NCBI GenBank assembly: GCA_904501705.1
Contig: CAJGCA010000016.1
Coordinates: 1-27,838, forward strand
DNA from: Clostridiaceae bacterium
GTDB taxonomy: Bacteria > Bacillota > Clostridia > Oscillospirales > Acutalibacteraceae
Direction: 5' to 3'
DNA length: 27,838 nucleotides
Shown: positions 16,101 to 23,227 of the stretch, one piece after another
How the letters are laid out: every line of letters starts with the position of its first letter
Numbering within the stretch: the first letter of the stretch is position 1
Notes under the pieces: generated by a model
What the model saw: only the letters and a program-made list of their open reading frames with translations
Told to the model about the DNA's origin: nothing
Database searches by the model: none
Program-made: the position numbers and the translations under genes

Positions 16101-16209
16101 GGCGCAGCCACAGAAAAACGACCAACCCCAACGCGAGAAACACCATCGCGAGCGAGCAAGCGCGGATGATGCAGCGGGAGGTGTTGTCGGTGCGTTGAAT
16201 GCCTGTCAT
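13135..16209 (-). CDS. yfhO: YfhO-family membrane protein (GT-C-like glycosyltransferase) with acidic tail
   Basis: This 1024-residue protein has an amino half with about 12-14 hydrophobic helices, an outside domain of about 350 residues and one late helix near 920-945 (TIGLVISLICAALIAALWFA). The family (PF09586) marks are DMHHQYAPLMSEL in the first outer loop, YSFHVGLGANFIPCFAYYLASPLNLLL, NDLPYRFSFLGCF, and in the outer domain ALFLSIPYDRGWTATVDGKP. B. subtilis and Listeria YfhO-type proteins are thought to take a sugar from undecaprenyl phosphate and place it on lipoteichoic acid outside. The last 75 residues are a Glu/Ala/Pro-rich tail after a basic ARKRS stop-transfer, predicted inside the cell and not part of the usual family. 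AAAGGAG precedes the ATG, and it has its own promoter. Confidence 0.92.
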   Translation of the reverse strand: MTGIQRTDNTSRCIIRACSLAMVFLALGLVVFLWLRHAFLQENGGVEGQVNTLQMALYTVGGSALVAAIGALCVKACLPMEESHPRGVWACPLAAAGLSLALMALAYVHLGVWPVGDKSILMVDMHHQYAPLMSELRHMLIEGADFTYSFHVGLGANFIPCFAYYLASPLNLLLLFFSEAHLAEAILVITLLKNALAAAAFAACAQYIYRKRNAAVVVVSVMYSLMLYMLAYSWNIMWLDVVALLPIVVMCFERMLRERKWLGYVLTLALALFSNYYIGFMLCVFLVLYFIVWQLREERSLGERAIATGLFAGGSLLGGGLVMALLLPTAIALGRTSAAGDAFPDFKATFEMFDVFGRMFYGATPTIRSGNLPNLYCGVVAVLLVPIYATQQSIPLRRRICYTLLLAVMLVSCTINQWDLVWHGLHTPNDLPYRFSFLGCFVVLLMAVRTLTHLAQITPKQILGSLTTCAAYLILWEKFGGEKAPDSELLYINLLLLVVYAIVLLVGAMRRLPVRAGRLLLLGVVTLELLFGTSSTLDTMDGNEYFTLQQNYVDNDKTAATAVAVERAQAIAEQVGDEFARIEYLPRSTCMDTALHHYKGITTFASSNSYDTTLFMGDLGYAINGVNSYLYHSFVAPSDSLLGLKYIILDFSVSGHSQLKLIDSLAVGEEERYIYENTTALPVGYYATDAIRDYAGADYAPFDNQELLYSGILGAEAEIYYPLDLEPEDDNSSIYGSSFVKSGQITEGYYSGVIDQRGQYFAFVDCRAADSIGVAVYKADGEQQNHWNVTTYEPYVIDLGTLSPDQTVEVTISAESAVSGNIHIVRMDAAALESATAAVRVHGLTITESTATSLAGTVTAPEDGALFLSIPYDRGWTATVDGKPAVTFPVDKDVDGKDGAMLAVELLAGEHTVALKYHAPGQTIGLVISLICAALIAALWFAQRHFARKRSVITIPTEKSASDTEETSADAGEDTFTEFLSEIAQSPAEPTTEAQPSAAPETAPESTAAELPAEQPSAEEKPTE

Positions 16210-16247
16210 AATAATCTCCTTTCAGAGAAGAACTCACATACGGGTCT

Positions 16248-16276
16248 ATTTTACCACACCCGCGCGCCGTTGACAA
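16248..16276 (-). promoter_or_regulatory. Extended -10 promoter of yfhO
   Basis: Read on the minus strand, TTGTCA (16271-16276) is followed after 17 bases by TAAAAT (16248-16253). The triplet TGG just before the -10 makes an extended -10 element. The start lies about 35 bases before the yfhO ATG. Confidence 0.75.
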
Positions 16277-16286
16277 GGGCAGAAAT

Positions 16287-16324
16287 GCAAAAAAGACCGT
16301 CCCGTGATTACGGGACGGTCTTTT
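16287..16324 (-). terminator. Terminator of the ribosomal cluster after rplQ
   Basis: AAAAGACCGTCCCGT (16291-16305) pairs perfectly with 16310-16324 around a GATT loop. In the rplQ direction the stem is followed by a run of six T, so it ends the long ribosomal transcript just before the yfhO promoter. Confidence 0.92.
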
Positions 16325-16348
16325 GCGTTTTGTTGATCCTCGGCAGAA

Positions 16349-16690
16349 TTACAGCAGCTCGATGATCGCCATCTCGGCAGCGTCGCCGCGGCGAGCGCCG
16401 GTCTTGATGATGCGGGTGTAACCGCCGTTGCGGTCCGCATACTTGGGCGCGATCTCATTGAACAGCTTGTTGGAAACTGCTTCTTTGGTCACGAAAGCAA
16501 ACACCTGACGCTTGTTGGCGAGGGTGGGCTCTTTCGCGATGGTGATCATTTTCTCCGTCAGAGAACGCACTTCCTTCGCGCGGGTGACGGTGGTCTCGAT
16601 CCGGCCGTTCTCCAGCAGGAACGTAACCATAGCACGCAGCATAGCCATACGAGAGGCAGTCGGTCTGCCTAACTTTCTGGTACCGGGCAT
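16349..16690 (-). CDS. rplQ: 50S ribosomal protein L17
   Basis: This 113-residue large-subunit protein binds 23S rRNA near the exit tunnel. It starts MPGTRKLGRPTASRMAML and contains the typical LLENGRIETTVTRAKEVR stretch and a GGYTRIIKTGARRGDAA end. The length is usual for the short Firmicute form. AAGGAG lies 9 bases before the ATG. It is the last gene of the cluster, directly after rpoA, as in most Firmicutes. Confidence 0.98.
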   Translation of the reverse strand: MPGTRKLGRPTASRMAMLRAMVTFLLENGRIETTVTRAKEVRSLTEKMITIAKEPTLANKRQVFAFVTKEAVSNKLFNEIAPKYADRNGGYTRIIKTGARRGDAAEMAIIELL

Positions 16691-16751
16691 GGAAATTCAC
16701 TCCTTTTTCTAAATCATCACGGGGCGTTGAGTATCCACCGTGAATCGGGAA

Positions 16752-17705
16752 TTATTCTTTGTCGTCGTGCAGGGCGAGGCCCAGCGACTCCAGCTTGTTG
16801 ATAACTTCCTCCAGGGACTTGCGTCCGAGGTTGCGAACCTTCATCATATCGTCTTCGGTCTTGCTGATAAGATCCTCGACGGTGTTGATGCCGGCTCTCT
16901 TCAGGCAGTTGAACGAGCGGACGGAGAAGTCGAGCTCCTCGATCGTCATGCTCAGTACCGTCTGCTGCGCCTGATCATCCGACTTCACCAGAATGGGGCT
17001 GCCATCCAGCGCATCGCCGGACAGGTCGACAAACAGGTTGAGATGCTCGGTGAGCACCTTCGCGCCCAGAGACACCGCCTCCTGCGCGCTGATCACGCCG
17101 TTAGTCCAAACCTCCAGCGTCAGCTTGTCGTAGTCGGTGATCTGACCCACACGGGTGTTCTCCACGGTGTAGTTGACCTTCATCACGGGCGTGTAGATGG
17201 AATCCACCGGAATCACGCCGATAACGGGGTTCATTAGCTGCTTGTTGCGGTCGGCGGGCACATAGCCGCGACCCTTATCCAAGGTCAGCTCCATAAACAG
17301 GCGCGCACCCTCGCCCAGCGTGGCGATGTGCATATCGGGCACCAGGATCTCCACCTCGCTGTCGCACTTGATCGAGCCGGCGGTCACCTCGCAGGGACCT
17401 TCCGCTTCGATGTACACGACCTTCGGTCCCTCGCCGTTGATCTTGGCGATGAGGCCCTTTACGTTGAGGACGATCTCGGTGACATCTTCCTTGACGCCTT
17501 CAATGGTCGAAAACTCGTGGAGGATGCCGTCGATCTTGATAGAGGTAACTGCCACACCCGGAAGGGAAGACAGCAGTACGCGACGCAGGCTGTTGCCGAT
17601 GGTGGTTCCGTATCCCCGCTCCAGAGGCTCCACGACAAACTTGCCATAGGTGCCGTTGGACGCCAGATCCAGCGCTTCAATGCGGGGCTTCTCGATTTCG
17701 ATCAT
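16752..17705 (-). CDS. rpoA: RNA polymerase alpha subunit
   Basis: This 317-residue subunit forms the dimer scaffold for RNA polymerase assembly and holds a mobile DNA- and activator-binding domain. The amino domain (about 1-230) shows IEKPRIEAL, the dimer helix with RGYGTTIGNSLRRVLLSSLPG and DKGRGYVPA. A short linker leads to the carboxy domain (about 250-317) with LDFSVRSFNCLKRAGINTVEDL and VRNLGRKSLEEV, the helix-hairpin-helix pair that contacts UP elements. The ATG at 17705 follows AAAGGAGGG by 7 bases; an in-frame ATG 12 codons upstream lacks a site. A 102-base gap separates it from rpsD. Confidence 0.98.
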   Translation of the reverse strand: MIEIEKPRIEALDLASNGTYGKFVVEPLERGYGTTIGNSLRRVLLSSLPGVAVTSIKIDGILHEFSTIEGVKEDVTEIVLNVKGLIAKINGEGPKVVYIEAEGPCEVTAGSIKCDSEVEILVPDMHIATLGEGARLFMELTLDKGRGYVPADRNKQLMNPVIGVIPVDSIYTPVMKVNYTVENTRVGQITDYDKLTLEVWTNGVISAQEAVSLGAKVLTEHLNLFVDLSGDALDGSPILVKSDDQAQQTVLSMTIEELDFSVRSFNCLKRAGINTVEDLISKTEDDMMKVRNLGRKSLEEVINKLESLGLALHDDKE

Positions 17706-17807
17706 GCAAAAACCCTCCTTTGTAACTGGCATAGGGCGCATCGCACGCAGGCGAGTGCTGCCCTTGCCGTATAAATCTTTCGGTCAGACAGGATGTGTGC
17801 GACCCGA

Positions 17808-18437
17808 TTAACGGGAGTACAACTCGACGATGAGCGTCTCTTCGATCGGCAGGTCGATATCCTCTCTCTTCGCCAGGGCGACGACCTTGGCTTCGGTCTT
17901 CTCTTTATTGGTCTCCAGCCACTGCGGAACCGGACGAGAGCCATTGGTCTCGATGATCGCCTTGAACTTGTCGAGAGAGCTGTGGCCCTCACGCAGAGCG
18001 ACGACCATACCCGGCTTCACGAGGAAGGAGGGGATGTTCACGGTACGACCGTTAACGGAGAAGTGCTTGTGACCGACGAGCTGACGGGCTTCCGCACGGG
18101 AGCTCGCGAGGCCCATACGATAGACAACGTTGTCCAGACGGGACTCGAGCAGGGTGAGCAGGTTTTCACCGGTCGGGCCGGCCATCTTCTCCGCGAGAGC
18201 GAAGTAGTGGCGGAACTGACCTTCCAGCACACCGTAGTAGCGCTTAGCGAACTGCTTGGTACGCAGCTGTTTGCCGTATTCGGACGCCTTCTTGTTGCGC
18301 GCCTGGCCGTGCTGGCCGGGGGCATAGGAACGGCGGTCGATAGCGCACTTGCCGGTATAGCAACGTTCGCCCTTCAAAAACAGTTTCTGTCCTTCACGGC
18401 GGCAGAGTTTGCACACCGCACCAGTATATCTAGCCAT
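17808..18437 (-). CDS. rpsD: 30S ribosomal protein S4 (zinc form)
   Basis: This 209-residue protein is a primary 16S rRNA binder in the body of the small subunit. It shows the four-cysteine zinc site Cys9, Cys12, Cys26 and Cys31, so it is the C-plus form, then the YGKQLRTKQFAKRYYGVLE stretch. The S4 RNA-binding domain follows (LESRLDNVVYRMGLASSRAE, QLVGHKHFSVNG). GGAGGTG lies 8 bases before the ATG. In many bacteria S4 represses its own operon; I see no certain leader target here. Confidence 0.98.
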   Translation of the reverse strand: MARYTGAVCKLCRREGQKLFLKGERCYTGKCAIDRRSYAPGQHGQARNKKASEYGKQLRTKQFAKRYYGVLEGQFRHYFALAEKMAGPTGENLLTLLESRLDNVVYRMGLASSRAEARQLVGHKHFSVNGRTVNIPSFLVKPGMVVALREGHSSLDKFKAIIETNGSRPVPQWLETNKEKTEAKVVALAKREDIDLPIEETLIVELYSR

Positions 18438-18458
18438 TTGGTTACACCTCCAGTTGGA

Positions 18459-18866
18459 TTAGACGCGTCTTCTCTTGGGAGGACGGCATCCGTTGTGGGG
18501 GACGGGGGTCACGTCTTTGATCATCGTGACCTCGAGTCCGGCGGCCTGCAGGGCGCGGATCGCGGCTTCACGGCCGGCACCGGGGCCCTTAACGTATACC
18601 TCAACGGTCTTCAGGCCATGCTCCATAGCGGCCTTAGCAGCGGTCTCGGCAGCGGTCTGAGCAGCGAAGGGAGTGGACTTGCGGGAACCGCGGAAGCCCA
18701 GCTCACCGGCGGAAGCCCAGGACAGAGCGTTACCCTGCAGATCGGTGACGGTGACAATAGTGTTATTGAACGTGGACTGGATATGCGCGGCGCCACGCTC
18801 AATGTTCTTGCGTTCTTTGCGGCGACGGGGAGCACCCTTGCGCGCAGTTGTTTTGGCAGCAGCCAT
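18459..18866 (-). CDS. rpsK: 30S ribosomal protein S11
   Basis: This 135-residue platform protein of the small subunit lies near the mRNA exit. The highly conserved GAAHIQSTFNNTIVTVTD, ASAGELGFRGSRKSTPFAAQ and GPGAGREAAIRALQAAGLEV are all present, and it ends PVPHNGCRPPKRRRV as expected. GGAGGGA lies 7 bases before the ATG. It stands between rpsM and rpsD in the alpha-operon order. Confidence 0.99.
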   Translation of the reverse strand: MAAAKTTARKGAPRRRKERKNIERGAAHIQSTFNNTIVTVTDLQGNALSWASAGELGFRGSRKSTPFAAQTAAETAAKAAMEHGLKTVEVYVKGPGAGREAAIRALQAAGLEVTMIKDVTPVPHNGCRPPKRRRV

Positions 18867-18882
18867 TTACAATCCCTCCTGC

Positions 18883-19251
18883 TTACTTCTTCTTGTTGGC
18901 GATGGTCTTCTTCGGACCCTTGCGGGTACGCGCATTGGTCTTGGAGCGCTGGCCGCGCACCGGCAGACCCTTGCGGTGGCGAAGGCCACGGTAGCTACCG
19001 ATCTCGATGAGGCGCTTGATATCAAACGCAACGTTACGGCGCAGGTCGCCCTCCACCGTGCAGTTGTGGTCGATGTACTCGCGCAGTTTGGAAACTTCGT
19101 CCTCGGTCAGATCCCGCACACGAGTGTCGGGGTTGATGCCGGTGGCTGCCAGAATATCCGTGGCAGTCTTACGGCCGATACCGAAGATGTAGGTCAAGCC
19201 GATCTCCACACGCTTATCGCGGGGCAGGTCGACACCAGCAATACGTGCCAT
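18883..19251 (-). CDS. rpsM: 30S ribosomal protein S13
   Basis: This 122-residue small-subunit head protein contacts the P-site tRNA and 50S bridges. It starts MARIAGVDLPRDKRVEIGLTY and contains the helix-hairpin-helix IFGIGRKTATDIL. The GLRHRKGLPVRGQRSKTNAR segment and a basic KKTIANKKK end, which reaches tRNA, are present. The rpmJ stop lies 30 bases upstream. Confidence 0.99.
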   Translation of the reverse strand: MARIAGVDLPRDKRVEIGLTYIFGIGRKTATDILAATGINPDTRVRDLTEDEVSKLREYIDHNCTVEGDLRRNVAFDIKRLIEIGSYRGLRHRKGLPVRGQRSKTNARTRKGPKKTIANKKK

Positions 19252-19281
19252 AGTTAATCCTTCCTTTCCGTTGCGTCGGCA

Positions 19282-19395
19282 TTAGCCCTGACGCTGCTTG
19301 TGCTTCGGATTTTCGCAGATGACCATCACGCGACCCTTGCGCTTGATGACCTTGCATTTTTCGCAGATTTTCTTCACAGAAGGTCTGACTTTCAT
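19282..19395 (-). CDS. rpmJ: 50S ribosomal protein L36 (zinc form)
   Basis: This is a 37-residue protein of the large subunit, the smallest in the ribosome. It begins MKVRPSVKKICEKC and ends PKHKQRQG. The zinc site is intact: Cys11, Cys14, Cys27 and His32. AAGGAGG lies before the ATG. It is placed between infA and rpsM, its normal Firmicute location. Confidence 0.98.
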   Translation of the reverse strand: MKVRPSVKKICEKCKVIKRKGRVMVICENPKHKQRQG

Positions 19396-19457
19396 AAAGA
19401 ATACCTCCTTCCGCGTATTGACGCGGTTCGTTTGAACTTAGGGCTGTGAAACCCTGC

Positions 19458-19676
19458 TTACTTTGTTCGCCAAGTGATACGGCCCTTGGTCAGATCATAG
19501 GGGCTCATCTCGACGGTGACCTTGTCACCCGGCAGGATGCGGATGTAGTTCATACGCAGCTTACCGGAGATGTGCGCGAGGATCTTGTGGCCGTTGGCCA
19601 GCTCTACCTGAAAGGTCGCGTTGGGCAGTGCCTCAACAACGACGCCTTCCAATTCGATCACATCGTCTTTCGACAT
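19458..19676 (-). CDS. infA: Translation initiation factor IF-1
   Basis: This 72-residue single OB-fold protein binds the A site of the 30S subunit during initiation. It contains MSKDDVIELEGVVVEALPN, FQVELANGHKILAHISGKL and the closing SPYDLTKGRITWR, all near-invariant. GGGAGG lies 10 bases before the ATG. Many Firmicutes carry a KOW-domain ribosomal gene between map and infA; here the 66-base gap holds none. Confidence 0.99.
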   Translation of the reverse strand: MSKDDVIELEGVVVEALPNATFQVELANGHKILAHISGKLRMNYIRILPGDKVTVEMSPYDLTKGRITWRTK

Positions 19677-19699
19677 AGTTATTAACCTCCCTCAATGTG

Positions 19700-19734
19700 C
19701 GTGGCACTTGCGGCTGCCATATTTTGCAGCCACG
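19700..19734 (-). repeat. Overlapping inverted repeats in the map-infA gap
   Basis: GGCTGC (19712-19717) pairs with GCAGCC (19726-19731). As an alternative, CGTGGC (19700-19705) can pair with GCCACG (19729-19734). The two stems share bases, so they exclude each other. No T run follows in the transcript direction, so it is not a terminator. Confidence 0.4.
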
Positions 19735-19742
19735 GTTGTTTG

Positions 19743-20504
19743 TTACCGCAGCTTGCCTTCGGGGTCGGTCATAATGACGGGCCCGTTCGGCGTGATCGCT
19801 ACCGTATGCTCGAAGTGCGCGGACAAACGGCCGTCTTTCGTCACCGTTGTCCAGCCGTCCCCGAGTATGCTCACCTCGTGGGTGCCGGCGTTGACCATTG
19901 GCTCAATGGCTAAGGTCATCCCGGGCAGCAGCTTAGGGCCGCGTCCGGGTGTACCGAAATTGGGTACGCTGGGATCTTCGTGTAGATCCGTGCCTACTCC
20001 GTGGCCGACAAACTGCCGTACCACCGAGTAACCACGCATCTCGACATACCGCTGTACCGCGGCGCCGATGTCGCCCACACGGTTGCCTGCCTGAGCGGCT
20101 TTGATGCCCTCGTACAGACTCTCGCGCGTGGCGTCCATCAACGCCTGTGCTTCCCGCGACACCTTGCCCGCCGCAAAGGTGGCAGCGTTGTCGCCGTTAA
20201 AGCCGTTTATCGCCGCGCCGCAATCAATGCTGACGATATCGCCCTCTTTGATCACGTAGCGGCCGGGTATGCCGTGGATGACGGTCGCGTTGACCGATAT
20301 GCAGGCGCTCGCGGGAAATCCGCCGTAGCCGAGGAAGTTGGGCTTGGCTCCCATACTCTCGATATACTGACGAATGATGCGGTCAATTTCTCCGGTGGTG
20401 ACACCGGGCTGTACCGCTTCGCCGCCGAGCTTTAGTGCTCTTGCCGAGATGACGCACGCCTCTCGCATGTGGGCGAGGTCTCGGCTGCTCTTGATGCTGA
20501 TCAT
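19743..20504 (-). CDS. map: Methionine aminopeptidase, type I
   Basis: This 253-residue two-metal enzyme removes the first methionine from new proteins. The metal ligands Asp94, Asp105, His168, Glu201 and Glu232 are present, with spacings of 11, 63, 33 and 31 residues, the same as in E. coli (97, 108, 171, 204, 235). The substrate-side His77 lies in TVIHGIPG. The ATG at 20504 lies only 4 bases after the adk stop and has only a weak AAGG site, so its translation is likely coupled to adk. An in-frame extension of 21 codons lies inside adk and is rejected. Confidence 0.97.
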   Translation of the reverse strand: MISIKSSRDLAHMREACVISARALKLGGEAVQPGVTTGEIDRIIRQYIESMGAKPNFLGYGGFPASACISVNATVIHGIPGRYVIKEGDIVSIDCGAAINGFNGDNAATFAAGKVSREAQALMDATRESLYEGIKAAQAGNRVGDIGAAVQRYVEMRGYSVVRQFVGHGVGTDLHEDPSVPNFGTPGRGPKLLPGMTLAIEPMVNAGTHEVSILGDGWTTVTKDGRLSAHFEHTVAITPNGPVIMTDPEGKLR

Positions 20505-20508
20505 ACGC

Positions 20509-21141
20509 TTAGGCCTTGAGCTGCTCGAGCGTCTTTTCCGCGATCTCTTGGATGTCCATCTGGCCATCCATCACCAGCAGCTTGCCGGCGGCGGCGTAAT
20601 AGTCTCTGAGCGGCTCAGTCTGCGCGTGATACACACTCAAGCGCTCCTGCACGGTCTCGGGTTGGTCGTCCTTGCGCTGAACAAGGGTGCTGCCGCAACG
20701 GTCGCACACGCCGTCCACGTGAGGCTTTTTCGTCTCAATGTGGTAGGTGTTGCCGCAGTCGAGGCATACACGGCGACCCGATACACGTCGGGCGATGACC
20801 TCGTCGGGGACGTTAATGTCCACCACACGGTCGATAGTCACGCCCATACGGTCAAGTGCCTCGGCCTGAGGAATGGTGCGGGGAAAGCCGTCGAGGATAA
20901 AGCCGTTCTTGCAGTCGTCCTGACGCAGACGCTCATCGACGATACCGATGACCACCTCGTCGGGGACCAGCTGGCCCGCCTCGATGAAGGCCTTCGCTTT
21001 CAGCCCCATCTCAGTGCCGCTTTTCAGCGCTTCACGGATCATATTGCCCGTGGAAATAGTAGGAATGTTCAGGCGTTCGCAGAGGATCTCCGCCTGCGTG
21101 CCCTTGCCGGCGCCGGGGGCGCCTAACAAAATGAGGTTCAT
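20509..21141 (-). CDS. adk: Adenylate kinase (zinc LID form)
   Basis: This 210-residue enzyme balances ATP, ADP and AMP. It has the P-loop GAPGAGKGTQ (7-16), the AMP-site STGNMIREAL, DGFPRTIPQAEAL (84-96) and a LID zinc site Cys126, Cys129, Cys146 and Cys149. The four-cysteine LID is the Gram-positive type. AAGGAG lies 7 bases before the ATG at 21141. It follows secY by 80 bases and is almost joined to map. Confidence 0.98.
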   Translation of the reverse strand: MNLILLGAPGAGKGTQAEILCERLNIPTISTGNMIREALKSGTEMGLKAKAFIEAGQLVPDEVVIGIVDERLRQDDCKNGFILDGFPRTIPQAEALDRMGVTIDRVVDINVPDEVIARRVSGRRVCLDCGNTYHIETKKPHVDGVCDRCGSTLVQRKDDQPETVQERLSVYHAQTEPLRDYYAAAGKLLVMDGQMDIQEIAEKTLEQLKA

Positions 21142-21168
21142 AGAGTTCTCCTTTTTTGACAGGTTGTG

Positions 21169-21197
21169 TGCCGACACCGACACCGCCGGCGTCGGCA
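21169..21197 (-). repeat. CCGACA repeats and hairpin between secY and adk
   Basis: TGCCGAC (21169-21175) pairs with GTCGGCA (21191-21197). The left arm is duplicated as CCGACACCGAC, so a second, shorter stem (21177-21181 with 21191-21195) competes. No T run follows in the transcript direction. It may be an mRNA processing or pausing site. Confidence 0.4.
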
Positions 21198-21221
21198 TAA
21201 TCAACTCGTTACGTCAAGAGC

Positions 21222-22544
21222 TTAATCTAAGAAACCCTTGTAGTGACGCATCATCATCTGGCTCTCGATCTGCTGCACAGTCTCCAGCGCAACGCCGACC
21301 ACGATCATCATCGACGTGCCGCCGATGGTCAGGCCCTGCACACCGCTGAATTTGCCGAACAGGCTCGGGAACAGTGCGATAACACCCAGGAACAGCGCAC
21401 CGATGAAGGTGACTTTGTTCAGCACCCGCTTGATGTAGTCCGCGGTGGACTTGCCGGCGCGCTGGCCGGGGATGGCACCGCCGTTTTTACGCAGGTTGTT
21501 CGCCATCTCAGTGGGGTTATACTGAATGGTCACGTAGAAGAAGGCAAAGCCGATGATCATCAGGAAGTAGAGGATGATGTACAGCCAGCTGTCCTCACGG
21601 AAGGCGGAGAAGAACCAGCCCCAGAAGCCCTCTGTGGGGACCTTCGACATAAAGCTGGAGATGATCCCGGGCAGACCGAGGATCGACACCGCCAGAATGA
21701 TGGGCATAACACCGGACATATTCACCTTGATCGGAATATAGGTGTTCTGACCGCCGTACATCTTACGACCAACGACCTTCTTGGCGTACTGTACCGGAAT
21801 GCGGCGCTCGGCATCGCCCATAAAGACGATGAACGCGACCATCGCGAGGAACAGCACGATCACCAGAATCGCCTTGAGCATCCAGCCCAGACCGCTGGAA
21901 TCGCCCGCCTGCAGAGCCTTGATACCCCAATCATAGAAGTAGGCCCACAGGTAGGTTGCCGCGCTCGGGATGCTGGACAGAATACCGGCGAACAGCAGAA
22001 TCGAAATGCCGTTGCCGATGCCCTTCTCATTGATCTGCTCACCCAGCCACATCATCAGCGCCGAACCGGCGGTGAAGCAGAGGATGATCACGATCGCGGC
22101 AAACCACGCGCCGAAACCGGTCTCGGCCTCGAGCGCCAGCGCGCCGCGGTTGCGCGCGAGCAGATAGTAGGCAACCGCGAGGATCAGGCCGAGGATCACC
22201 GTCGTGTAACGGGTGATCTGGCCCAATTTCTTGCGGCCCGCCTCGCCGTCCTTCGCCAAACGCTCCAGATAGGGGATGGCGACCGTCAGCAGCTGAATAA
22301 TGATGCTGGCGTTGATGTACGGCGTGATAGACAGGGCGAAGATGGAGCCGGTGGAGAAACCGCCGCCGGACATCATCATCAGGTAGTTGCTGGCACCGCC
22401 CATCGCATCACGCAGCGCCGCGCCGTCCACGAAGGGCACGGTCACGGCAGAGCCGATGCGGAAGATCAGAATGATAAAGACGGTAAACAGCATTTTTTTG
22501 CGGAGATCTTCGATTTTCCAGGCATTACGCAAGGTCTGAAACAT
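21222..22544 (-). CDS. secY: Preprotein translocase channel subunit SecY
   Basis: This 440-residue protein has ten transmembrane helices forming the Sec channel through which signal-bearing proteins leave. It starts with the cytoplasmic FQTLRNAWKIEDLRKK and then TM1. Typical marks are the loop IPYLERLAKDGEAGRKKLGQ, the GNGISILLFAGI helix, RRIPVQYAKK in a cytoplasmic loop, IPIKVNMSGVMPIIL and the IPGQRAGKSTADYI loop that contacts SecA and ribosomes. The ATG lies one base after the rplO stop, and the rplO tail holds the strong site GAGGTGATC, so translation is coupled. Confidence 0.98.
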   Translation of the reverse strand: MFQTLRNAWKIEDLRKKMLFTVFIILIFRIGSAVTVPFVDGAALRDAMGGASNYLMMMSGGGFSTGSIFALSITPYINASIIIQLLTVAIPYLERLAKDGEAGRKKLGQITRYTTVILGLILAVAYYLLARNRGALALEAETGFGAWFAAIVIILCFTAGSALMMWLGEQINEKGIGNGISILLFAGILSSIPSAATYLWAYFYDWGIKALQAGDSSGLGWMLKAILVIVLFLAMVAFIVFMGDAERRIPVQYAKKVVGRKMYGGQNTYIPIKVNMSGVMPIILAVSILGLPGIISSFMSKVPTEGFWGWFFSAFREDSWLYIILYFLMIIGFAFFYVTIQYNPTEMANNLRKNGGAIPGQRAGKSTADYIKRVLNKVTFIGALFLGVIALFPSLFGKFSGVQGLTIGGTSMMIVVGVALETVQQIESQMMMRHYKGFLD

Positions 22545-22545
22545 C

Positions 22546-22986
22546 TCAGATCACCTCGGCCTTCCCGCCCGCTGCCTCGATCTTAGCCTTAGCGGACTCA
22601 GAGAACGCAGAGACCTTAACGGTCAGCGCCTTCTCGATCTTGCCGTTGCCAAGAACCTTGACACCGTAGGGGGCTTTGTTAATAATACCGGCGTTCAGCA
22701 GAGCTTCCGCGTCTACGACAGCACCCTCCTCGAAACGGTTGAGAGCCGCGAGGTTGATGATGGTGTAGGGAGTCGCGAAAATGTTGTTGAAGCCTCTCTT
22801 GGGAATACGACGCTGCAAAGGCATCTGGCCGCCTTCGAAGCCGATCTGCAGTCCGCGACCGGCGCGTGCCTTCTGACCTTTGTGACCTTTACCGGCGGTC
22901 TTGCCCTGACCCGAACCGTGGCCGCGACCAATGCGCTTGGCCTCACGAACGGAGCCGGGAGCCGGAGAAAGCTCATGAAGTTTCAT
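22546..22986 (-). CDS. rplO: 50S ribosomal protein L15
   Basis: This 146-residue late-assembly protein of the large subunit starts MKLHELSPAPGSVREAKRIG. Its long Gly/Lys-rich extension (RGHGSGQGKTAGKGHKGQKA) threads into 23S rRNA, followed by FEGGQMPLQRRIPKRGF and a globular end. AAGGAGGTG lies before ATG 22986; an ATG three codons upstream overlaps that site and is not preferred. Confidence 0.98.
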   Translation of the reverse strand: MKLHELSPAPGSVREAKRIGRGHGSGQGKTAGKGHKGQKARAGRGLQIGFEGGQMPLQRRIPKRGFNNIFATPYTIINLAALNRFEEGAVVDAEALLNAGIINKAPYGVKVLGNGKIEKALTVKVSAFSESAKAKIEAAGGKAEVI

Positions 22987-23012
22987 ATTGTGCACCTCCT
23001 TGCTCGATTTGC

Positions 23013-23213
23013 TTACGCGTTAGTTACCTCGACGAGGTGAATGATCTTGGTGATCTTACCCTTGGTGGCGGCGTTGTCCGGCTGGACAGTGACGTCACCG
23101 ATCTTGTGGAGGCCCAGGGCTTCAGCCGTAGCGATCTGGTCCTTCTTAGAACCGATCAGGCTCTTCACCAGTTTGACCTGAACGGTCGCAACCTTAGCTT
23201 TTTTCGTAGCCAT
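23013..23213 (-). CDS. rpmD: 50S ribosomal protein L30
   Basis: This 66-residue protein of the large subunit has VQVKLVKSLIGSKKDQIATAEALGLHKIGD, which is the L30 fold core, preceded by a short Ala/Lys-rich start that is slightly longer than usual. AAGGAGGA lies 9 bases before the ATG. It is placed between rpsE and rplO as in other Firmicutes. Confidence 0.97.
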   Translation of the reverse strand: MATKKAKVATVQVKLVKSLIGSKKDQIATAEALGLHKIGDVTVQPDNAATKGKITKIIHLVEVTNA

Positions 23214-23227
23214 AATTCAGTTCCTCC

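Noticed and set aside
16691..17807. S4-type repressor target in the gaps beside rpoA
   Set aside because: The 102-base rpsD-rpoA gap has only short, imperfect pairings and nothing I can match to a known S4 site.
21243..22586. Plus-strand open frame of about 447 codons over secY
   Set aside because: It is antisense to the well-conserved SecY and very rich in His, Asp, Gln and Arg, the usual look of the reverse strand of a hydrophobic gene.
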